A stretch of 64,000 bases of DNA from Chrysopilus asiliformis (taxonomy: Eukaryota > Arthropoda > Insecta > Diptera > Rhagionidae), in contig OZ035962.1 of assembly GCA_964034945.1 (NCBI GenBank), forward strand, positions 87,770,650 through 87,834,649, written 5' to 3'. This document shows, one piece after another, positions 55,921 through 64,000 of the stretch (position 1 is its first letter; each line of letters starts with the position of its first letter). The notes beneath the pieces are model-generated. The model was not told where the DNA came from and ran no database searches. It saw only the letters and a list, made by a program, of their open reading frames with translations. The translations under genes and the position numbers were made by a program.

Positions 55921-56660
55921 AAATAAGAAAATTTACATGTGCCAGGGGCCAACCGTCAAATACTATGTATGAAGACAGATGAAATTATTATTTTAAAAAA
56001 ATGTATTTGTATGGGAGAAGGGGCAAGAAGTGGTCCGTTTGGATTTTGCAGTATGGAACAGTTATGTCAAATCATATTCTAAACACGTTTTGTCTTTATC
56101 ATCATCATCATCCTCGGCGCAACAGGTCTCGAAGAACCTGGGCTTCCTCAATTGAGGTCTCATAACAATTTTCTACCCTGGTTCGCACCTACAGTTTTAC
56201 ATGGATTGCGAACCATGAATGAATTTTAACATTTGTAAGGTTGATATTTATAAATTTTTCAATACGATGGACCGTTTTCGAGAAAATAGGAAAAAGTAAA
56301 AGGAGAAATAGGAAAAAGTAAAAGGTATGGGGGAGGAAAGAAGGAGTAGTTCAACTGAATTTTGATATACGGATGAGTTACGTAGAATCATATTCTAAAT
56401 ACATTTTAATTCTATAAATTTTTGAATACGACTAACCGTTTTCGAGAAAATTGCAAGAAACTGTTTCGTTTGTATGGGGAAGGGGAGAAGGGGAGAAGGA
56501 GTGGTCCGATTTTGCCCAATCAAGAACTTAGCCTTGAGAACCGCAACTGTAAAAAAGCCTCCAGCTCTATCCTTTCGAAACTTATGGTCTTCACGGACAG
56601 GCGAACGGACATGCGGAAATCAAAATCTCTTGTCGTTTTAAACATCCTGGTGTAGTGTCC
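55921..56660. repeat. Dispersed repeat, direct copy of about 60062-60560
   Basis: Both begin TAAGAAAATTTACATGTGCC then AGGGGCCAA-CGTCAAATA, and both have internal units with AGTGGTCCGATT-GGATTTTG and ACCGTTTTCGAGAAAAT. Two or three units of about 120-150 bp per copy. End structure not identified. Confidence 0.8.
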
Positions 56661-57605
56661 GACGATTGATTCCATACGTTTTTTACATGTTCTAGTATAT
56701 GTTTTATGAACAAATATATTGTTATTTTTATTTTTAAAAAATTGCGCATTGTGGGGTTAAAAAAGGGTCATCACATAAAAAATCCTAAAGATTTTTCAAA
56801 AACGGTTTGCCACAAAAAAATATTATGGGAATTTTCTCGAAAGCATAAAAAATATTGTAGATTTGTTGAAAATTTCGCTGATTTTTGCAGTATAAAAACA
56901 AAATCCAATCTTTTAAACGTCAGACATGGAAAAAAATGATTAAACCACAACCCACGACCGTCAATCACGAATCGGATTTCACAAAAAAAGTGTTAGTCAG
57001 AAGAACTATTAGCACTTGATTAGTAATTTTCCGCTTTGAAAATGAAAATAATCGCACCATTCAACGGCCGCATCATATCACATCATCATAAATTGTTTCC
57101 AGAGCAAATCTCCACCTCATTTCAGATCATCGGAATTGATTTTCATCTAATTTTCTTCCAATAAACCGACAAAAAAAATGTAATTTTCTGCGTAATTAGA
57201 GGGCAAATTCGCCTCCCCTCAAAGAATCGAATTAATCGCTTTTAAACGTCCGAGGGCCGTGAGTAATGCAAGATTTTCTTTCCTTTTTCATTGTAATTAA
57301 ATTTGAAGTCGACTTTAGGTTCATTTTTTTTTCAAGTTTGAATTTCAAAGTGATTGCATTTAAGACAGAGTTTTTACTCTTAACCGTCTGAGTTGACTTT
57401 TTTGCTGTAATCTGACCAATTACAATTAATTAAGTAACAATTGATGCCGCTGCATTCCCATATTGCTATATCTAAGCGTTGGAAATGCATGAATTAATTG
57501 GTCTCAATGGGAACTTTGTTAGTAAAGAAATGTCATATGCTATAAATTTCAAATTAATTGCATCTCTACCCCTGAAAAAACATGCATGTAAACGTAAACA
57601 CATCA
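56661..57605. other. No gene seen
   Basis: AT-rich; 57050-57260 is slightly less so. Nothing supported. Confidence 0.5.
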
Positions 57606-57673
57606 GGTAAAATTTTTTTCTTTAAAAAAAAGCTTTGCTTAAAAAAAATGTGAAAAAGAAAAAAAAAATTTCG

Positions 57674-57758
57674 GCGCTGTGTATCAGAAATAAAAACGAG
57701 ATAAATATTTAATTTACTTTTTTAAGCTTTATCTCGCTTTCATTTCTGATACACAGCG
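57674..57758. mobile_element. Foldback element, ATAAAAGCGAGATAAA family, second two-armed copy
   Basis: CGCTGTGTATCAGAAATAAA and TTTCATTTCTGATACACAGCG form a hairpin with CGAGATAAA / TTTATCTCG inside. AT-rich outer arms run from about 57606 to 57826. Confidence 0.8.
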
Positions 57759-58079
57759 ACTGACAAATCACTTTTTTTCTTTTTAGTACCTACATTTTTT
57801 TAATAAAAGCTTTTTAAAAAAAAAGCCAAAAATTCAGCTCAATCGGTCTGGTGGTTTCTAGTTGGAGCTTCAAAAAATTTGAAAAGTGGTGTTGGTATTT
57901 TTAGCTAGGAATTCATTTTGTTTCAAGTGTTCTAGGAATGATAACAAAAGCGAAAACAACGCAATTTTGTCGAAAATGTGTTTCCAGCACAATTTTTTCG
58001 AAATTGGCTTGAAAAACAATCCATTTTTGTTTTGAAAAATAGGCAATTATATTTAAAAACGTGACGATTTCTTTCGAAA

Positions 58080-58740
58080 AAAGTTATAATGAAATATCTT
58101 GATATTCTCATCAAGAAACTTTGCGATTTTCTTGAAAACGGTTTTAAACTATGAAAACAAGAACGTTTTTATCGCAAACGGCCCGAAATATTGACAAACC
58201 CGTTAGATTTTCTTGAGCACGGCTTGTAATATGGGAATTTTTTTTTCGAAAACGGCTTGAAACAATTAAAAAAAATGCAATTATCTCGAAAACGGTTTTA
58301 AGTGCTGACAAACCGAGCGATTTTGCCGCAAACGGGTCGAAATATCGATAAAACCGTTCGTTTTTGTTCGAGATATTACACAAATTTCAAGAAAATGTAT
58401 TGAAATATTTAAAAATCTTACAATTTTCTCGAAACCGGCCTCGAGTATCGAAAAACAGAACGATTGGACCGTAAATAACCAGAAATACTCGTATTGATCA
58501 AACAGTTCGATTTCCTTCACTAAGACATTTGATATGATTTTTTTTCTCGAAAACAATAATTGCTAACATATTGAAAAACCGTTTGATTTTATCGAAAACG
58601 GCTGGAAATATCGAAAACCAGTTATTCCCAAAAACGCCCAAGATATGAAAAAACAATAAACTTTTCTCGGAAATGGCTGAAAAATCGAAATACCGTTTGA
58701 TTTTCTCGAAAACGATTCGAAATTTTCAAAAAAAAATATC
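58080..58740. repeat. Degenerate satellite-like array with TCGAAAACGG core
   Basis: About nine or ten imperfect units of roughly 60-75 bp, each with a core like CTCGAAAACGGCTTGAAATA and a second half like AAACCGTTCGATTTT. The short frames through it are repeat artefacts. Confidence 0.7.
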
Positions 58741-59706
58741 TCCATTACGACAGAAGCTGAATGACAAACTTGTTGACAAATCATGTCTTTTCCTTGCCCG
58801 ATTCGAAACTTTTCACTCCACCATAAAATCTGATACAATCGGCAAATTAAAAAAAAAAACTCTTCAATGATTAGGCAAGTAATCTGAAATCTAAAATTAT
58901 TACAGCGGTTACTTATCTTCAGTTTAATTCAGGGGCAGACAATCAATTCCGGGGGTGGCATAGACTGGTAAATGCACACGAAATTACGCGATTTAGGGGT
59001 AGGTGTGGCAACAAACATGCACTCAGGACCAGCACTTCCTGTTCATCCAGTATTCCGTGATTAATGGTTCGGTTGTCCGACATGGTCTGAAGTTAAAATG
59101 ATTAATGGACGAGTAACGTTCGGTGACTGTCTGTCACGCACCCAAGTCCTGAATGTCTCCCGTTCCCGATTTTCAAGTATTTTTTTTTTCAAGTTTTCAT
59201 TGTCAATGCATTCCAAGGGCGGTGACTTTAATGGAAATGTGTGGATATAGACTTTAATTTCGGGTAATTTGAATAGTTTTAAAGGGGATGTGCAGTGCAA
59301 CCAGAAGTTGGAAACATTTTCTTATGTTGAAGAATTTTTGAGTAAAGCTTCGTATGATATTCCAGAAAAGGGATCCATTTCAAATGGCGGCCAACGTGGG
59401 TTTCCAATTCGACCCGCGATGTGATGGAAAATAAATTGAATTATTAAACAATATCTAACGAATATATTTATAACCAATAAGTTTTAATACCCGCAAAACT
59501 GTCCCTTCGAAAAATATACATAACAAAAATGGTTTGGATTCGGAATTTGTGGCCAAACCAGTCGTCATTCCACCGAATAAAGTAGTTTGAGCCACAAAAA
59601 AAAAATTCGTCTGCGGCGCATTTGTTTGTTAAGCGCTTTTTTTGATAAATCTTTCTGCCGGCGCACATATTCGTGCCCACAACTATTGAATATCCCAATA
59701 AACAAA
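58741..59706. other. No gene seen
   Basis: Mixed composition; no supported frame or repeat, apart from a GCGGCGCATTTG phrase near 59605 (complement of the AAATGCGCCGC motif). Confidence 0.45.
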
Positions 59707-59978
59707 CACTCAGAAAAATGTCCATGTCAACTTTTTGTCAGATTAACTCTGACCTTACAGAGGTTTCTGTAAGCCAGCTAGCGGTCAGAGTTAACCTATC
59801 TAAGGTCAACTCGTGCAGCTCCCAATGCCCTACTTCATCTGCTGGTGGCTTAATTTCAGAATTTCTCCGACCACAGGTCAACTCAGTTTTACTTGCCCAC
59901 ATGCAGGCGAACGCGCGCCTGCCCGAGGCCAATTACGCCGTATGTAGGTCGTCGAGTTAGCCTCCATTTTTCTGAGTG
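59707..59978. mobile_element. MITE, 272 bp, copy 2, inverted relative to 27475-27747
   Basis: Ends CACTCAGAAAAATG and CATTTTTCTGAGTG. Read on the minus strand it follows copy 1 almost base for base (for example GGTCAACTCGTGCAGCTCCC), which indicates recent spread. No TA at the borders, unlike copy 1. Confidence 0.9.
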
Positions 59979-60061
59979 AAGGCACGGGAGTAGGTAAGGC
60001 CGTGAGAAGTCAAACCAGCGCCCAGACAAAACCTGTATTTGGCGCTCCTCCTTTAAAAAAA

Positions 60062-60560
60062 AAACATAAGAAAATTTACATGTGCCAGGGGCCAATCGTC
60101 AAATATGAGGACAGATGAAATTTTTATTTAAAAAAAATTATTTGTATGGGAGAAAGGGCAAGAAGTGGTCCGATTGGATTTTGATATATGAAAAGGTTAT
60201 GTAAAATCATATTCTAAGCACATTTCATCTTTATAAATTTTTCGATATGATGCCCAGTTTTCGAGAAAACATGAAAAAAGTATTTCATTTGTAGGGAGAG
60301 GGGAAAAGCAGTGGTCCGATTGGATTTTGATGTATGGAGGAGTTATGTAAAATCCGATTCTAAAGATTTTTTAGGTTTATAAATTTTTCAATGTATCCCA
60401 CCGTTTTTGAGACAATTAGAAAAAACTGTTTCGTTTGCATGGAGGAGAAGGGATGGAATGGTCAAATTTTACCACTCGTGCCCCCCGCCCCCCCTCTCTC
60501 TCTTCCCCTTACTTTCTCGACACGGCCCGAGGTATGCGCTTTAATTTTATTTGCGGCTCG
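60062..60560. repeat. Dispersed repeat, direct copy of 55921-56660
   Basis: Three units with TGGTCCGATTGGATTTTGAT, TTATGTAAAATC-ATTCTAA and a TTTTCGAGA-AAA block. High similarity to the left copy in the first 180 bp. Confidence 0.8.
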
Positions 60561-62415
60561 CCTAATAATCCAAAATTTGGAAGTTTGGCTCAACAAAAAA
60601 TCGATTTGGACACCCCAGTTATAGAAATTTGTGTTCTCTTTAAAGGTTTAAGGGATAAAATACTAGCATAACCTCTTTTGTCTACGTGAAGGACTCGTTT
60701 ATTGATTTGCACTTTAAAAAACCCCCTCTTTTCACAAAATCACATTGACATAAGTCAACAATTTCTATTAGTTTTGTTACTCTTCAGCTCTTTAAAAACA
60801 CAACAAAAAAAAATTTGGAATAAGAAAAATCGAAGCAATCATCAATCTCAAGTGGAATCAGCCTTTCAATCTTAAGATAAATTTGTGGTCTATGGGGCTC
60901 TACTAAAAGATGAAGTAAAACCGCATCTGATACAATGCTCAATCAACCTCAAATTTTAAACCAAATCAGGCCACAGCCATGATTCGTAAATTGGAGAAAA
61001 GTATCTACGAAAAAAAAGATACGAAAAAAAAATCGACTTAACCAAAAAATACTTTCACCACAACTCTATCTATCAGAACGTTTGTTCGTGATGTGGTCAT
61101 ACATAGTGAAAAATTGTAAGGAGGTGCCAGCCTTTTATACAAAATACAATCACAAAACTTCACTCTCCATAATTTCCCATTAATGTTTTATTCATAACGA
61201 AATTCAAATCACAGAAATATATTTCTGTTTTTTGTTTACAAACTCGCAAGTAGAAGAAATCACACTCCAAACAATCGACAAATTCACAAACCTTGAAGAC
61301 GATAAATTCGAATAAATTTTCTAAGGTGTTTTTTTTTAGTTTGAGTTTTTCTTCTTTTACCTGTGTATCTATGAAATACGGATTCAAAGCCCATTGCTGA
61401 TTGAAATTCAACCCATAGACAAGACATCATCTTCGTTGCACTCGAATCACAATAAAAATCTTAAGAATCACGGCATTTTGTAACAACGCGGAACAGTGAA
61501 ATTCAGTTCACACGTAGAAGACGTATTTTTCAAAAACAATTACAACAAAAAAAAATTTTGACAAAGAATTACTCAAATTTTACTAAACTTTTTCAAAAAA
61601 AACCAAACGCTTTTAACCGCGGTTAATTCAAAACTAAACTAGAATGTTCAAATTTTTGTTGACGTAATTTTATTTTTAGCACCCGAAAGCTAAATTAATT
61701 TCAATTACTTTTAATTTCCATTTGTTGGAATTCATTTACAAAGTAGACAGCCGTTCGCCATTAAAAACTTTAACAAAATTGACTCGGCTGTAAAGTGAGG
61801 ACTGCACTTGAAATTCTGATAAAAATGGCTTCGTTGATAAATGCTTCATCAGTTGGCAATTTATTTTATCTAATCGATGACTATTTGGAATGGTGATTAG
61901 ATACTACTTTGTATCTATGTGTGAAATCAATCAAATTCAAAAAAAAATAATGTCTTATCTATGGGTTAAGCAAATATTTACAAACAGTTCTATAAGTAGT
62001 TTGCGTGGACGTTTTGTGGGTCATTCGGTATTGCCAGGCAGAAGGTAATTACAAAGACAAAAAAAACTGAGATTTTAAAAGTGAAAGTTCATTATTTTTA
62101 AAGGTAAAATCCGTTCCATTCCATCACGTGCGCTCCGTTCCGTGCTTGACGAAAAGCAACCCACAAAGCCTCTGTTCGCGTCAAAATTTGGTGTTGTTCT
62201 GGTGTCCATATAAAGTATGTGTGTTTTATTTTATAACTTAGGATTTATTTTCACTTCCCCAATAAATTTTAATAGTTCATTTTAGCTAACGAATTTTAAT
62301 GTTATTCACAAGCACAATACGATTCTTGCAAGGGGAAAAACATTGGTTGATTCGACTACGTTTCGTGATTATCTTAACTACGAACGTGATTAAATCAACT
62401 GTGCAGCGTGATTAA
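60561..62415. other. Mostly non-coding; contains candidate exon B
   Basis: AT-rich. 62115-62170 is GC-richer with CACGTG and could belong to a promoter on either strand, but no TATA or initiator pattern is convincing. Confidence 0.4.
61361..61394 (-). CDS. Candidate srGAP first coding exon B
   Basis: ATG at 61394-61392 in good context (AGCAATGGGC), then GFESVFHRYT and a donor ACAG|GTAAAA leaving one base, so it would read MGFESVFHRYT-D into the microexon or the 26098 exon. The alternative frame here reads NFNQQWALNPYFIDTQ but has the wrong phase for srGAP. Evidence is phase only. Confidence 0.2.
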
Positions 62416-62553
62416 GGGCCTGTTTCACCACTGCTGGCTAAGTTTTATCTAGTAGTTAAGTATATCTCAGCGACCTTGTGCCGTAAACATAAGATATATG
62501 ACAGATATTTATTTACTAGACAAAACTTATTCAGCAGTGGTGAAACAGACCCT
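62416..62553. mobile_element. Foldback MITE, 138 bp (CCTGTTTCACCACTGC ends)
   Basis: The left arm GGGCCTGTTTCACCACTGCT and the right arm GCAGTGGTGAAACAGACCCT are complementary, continuing with AGTTTTATCTAGTA / TACTAGACAAAACTT. Non-coding. Confidence 0.85.
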
Positions 62554-62603
62554 ATATCAACGAACGATTCATTGCTGATTAAAAAATCACAACAATTGTT
62601 TGA

Positions 62604-63058
62604 TTTTAACACAAACGTAATTGATTTTAACCCTTTCGGTACATGTTTTTTTCTATGGGTTTTACAAATACTCTGTATACAAATTAATGATGTTTAAACT
62701 ATTAGTAATCATTTAAAAAAAAAAAAAAAAAAAAATTTAATTTTTTTCAAATACGTCCACTGTGGTCCAGCTTTTTACTCAAAAAATCAAAATTGGGTCA
62801 AAAATGCACTTAATGCTGCACTGAATGAGAATAGAGTGTTGAAAATAAATAAATAATAAGACAATTCAAATTTTTTAGCATGATGCCATATGGCATCAAA
62901 ATACCGAAAGGGTTAACACAAACGGAGTTAATTTCAACTCGAAGTTGATTTTTTTTTTGATTTTTTTTTTGATTTCAACACAAATGTAGTTGATTTTAAC
63001 ATAAACGGAGTTGATTTTAATACAAGCGTAGTTGATTTTAACACAAACGCAGTTGATC
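62604..63058. repeat. 21-bp tandem array AGTTGATTTTAACACAAACG, interrupted
   Basis: Unit copies are at 62604-62630 and, after the inserted element, at 62917-62940 and 62971-63058. Variants replace ACACAAACG with ACATAAACG, ATACAAGCG and so on. A T-rich expansion sits at 62949-62973. Confidence 0.85.
62631..62912. mobile_element. piggyBac-like MITE inserted in a 21-bp tandem array
   Basis: Ends CCCTTTCGGTAC and complement of ATACCGAAAGGG; TTAA lies at 62627-62630 and 62913-62916. Removing the element and one TTAA restores a TTGATTTTAACACAAACGG unit of the surrounding array, which proves insertion at TTAA. A poly-A run at 62718-62735 is inside. Confidence 0.9.
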
Positions 63059-64000
63059 GCCCTTCACCGCTCTAATAGAAATTCTAATAGAAAGTATTGT
63101 GCTTGTTTAACAAAGGAAATGATTGTTTAACATGAAATTGGCAATGAGCGTGATCATGGGTTGACAATGAACGTGATCATTCAATTACGTAAAATACTTG
63201 ATTTGTATTATTTTGTATCATTTTGATAAATGACAATATCTTTTTAGTTGAATTAATCACGATGAAAAATCAAGTAAGGTTTGTGGTTGATTTTACCAAT
63301 GCATTTCTCTCCGTGTCTGTCACTATAACGGAAAGTCCTGTTAGGATAACGTGATTATGCTTTTCCTCAGATTTTCCGGGCAAAAACCACATCTGGCGGT
63401 TTTTGGGATCGTTGAATTCGAGTCTGAAGTCAAAAGTCTGTACGGATATCTCAAAGGCAAGGGCATATAAAAGTGTGGCGATAAACAGACGCCATTTTAG
63501 ATTTTTAGTCATACTAATCAAAACAAAATAACTGAAAAAGGATTTTAAAAAAATGTTTAAGAAAAAAATTTAAAAACGGTTTTTGTTTTAAAAAATGTAC
63601 TAAAAGGGAAAAAACTATTTTTTTGGGCGCTGTGTATCAAAAATAAAAGCGAGATAAAGGCATAAAAAGTAAAACACAATCAATACTTATTTTTAATAAG
63701 CTTTTATTAAAAGAAAATGTACTAATTTTTAATAAAAACTTTTCAAAAATTTTAAAAATTTCCGAGTCTATGTTAGACTAAATTTATGCAAATTATCTAC
63801 TGAAAAGTCTTTTTCTTTAATTTCCCACGCGAAAAGTATCAGTTATTTACGATGTGCAAATCTTATCTAAGAAAGAATAGTTTTATTTGCCTCTTTTGAA
63901 TGTTCAAACGATTTTTTTCCAACCAAATATTGCAATAAAAGGAAATAAATTAATTAGTAAAATTTCACAGAAAAACCACAAAAGAATTCCAGACGTCGTT
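63059..64000. other. No gene seen; two repeat relics
   Basis: 63320-63450 is a minus-orientation copy of the 21251-21730 family. 63627-63680 is one arm of the ATAAAAGCGAGATAAA family. The remainder is AT-rich. Confidence 0.6.

Overview
The window is AT-rich nuclear DNA from an animal, most likely an insect. The evidence is spliced genes with GT-AG introns of 56 bp to more than 5 kb, a long poly-glutamine tract, and many non-autonomous DNA transposons of insect type (hAT, Tc1/mariner/pogo, piggyBac, PIF/Harbinger and Helitron-like). I cannot name the order or species from the sequence. Nothing bacterial or viral was recognised, and there is no CRISPR array or rRNA.

One protein-coding gene is clear. 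It lies on the minus strand between about 26.1 kb and 6.1 kb and encodes a SLIT-ROBO Rho GTPase-activating protein (srGAP) with the family order F-BAR, RhoGAP, SH3 and a long disordered tail. I could join 16 coding exons with matching reading phase at every junction, from an F-BAR exon ending at 26098 to the stop codon at 6135-6137. They give 1,358 residues after the first visible junction. The extreme N-terminus is missing. The best upstream candidate is a 21-nt microexon at 31709-31729, and several phase-compatible first exons lie between 28.6 and 61.4 kb. If one of them is used, most of the right-hand 38 kb is the long first intron(s) and 5' region of srGAP.

Layout: 1-5.6 kb, downstream flank full of foldback transposons, including a nested pair. 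5.6-6.1 kb, srGAP 3' UTR, whose only nearby polyadenylation hexamer lies inside a transposon inverted repeat. 6.1-17.4 kb, C-terminal tail, SH3, RhoGAP and end of F-BAR. 17.4-22.6 kb, an intron with a hAT element carrying a second hAT inside it. 22.6-26.1 kb, F-BAR exons. 26.1-64 kb, no confident coding sequence except the candidate exons, with many transposon relics: foldback elements built from a TAATCG-like hexamer, a 273-bp element present twice in opposite orientation 32 kb apart, a triple-nested insertion at 42.8-43.9 kb, Helitron-like copies, a piggyBac-like element inside a 21-bp tandem array, and several satellites.

Function: srGAPs bend membranes through the F-BAR dimer and switch off Rac/Cdc42/Rho through the GAP domain. 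The SH3 domain binds proline-rich partners such as Robo receptors or WAVE/WASP-type actin regulators. The catalytic arginine and the other conserved RhoGAP residues are present here, so the protein should be active.
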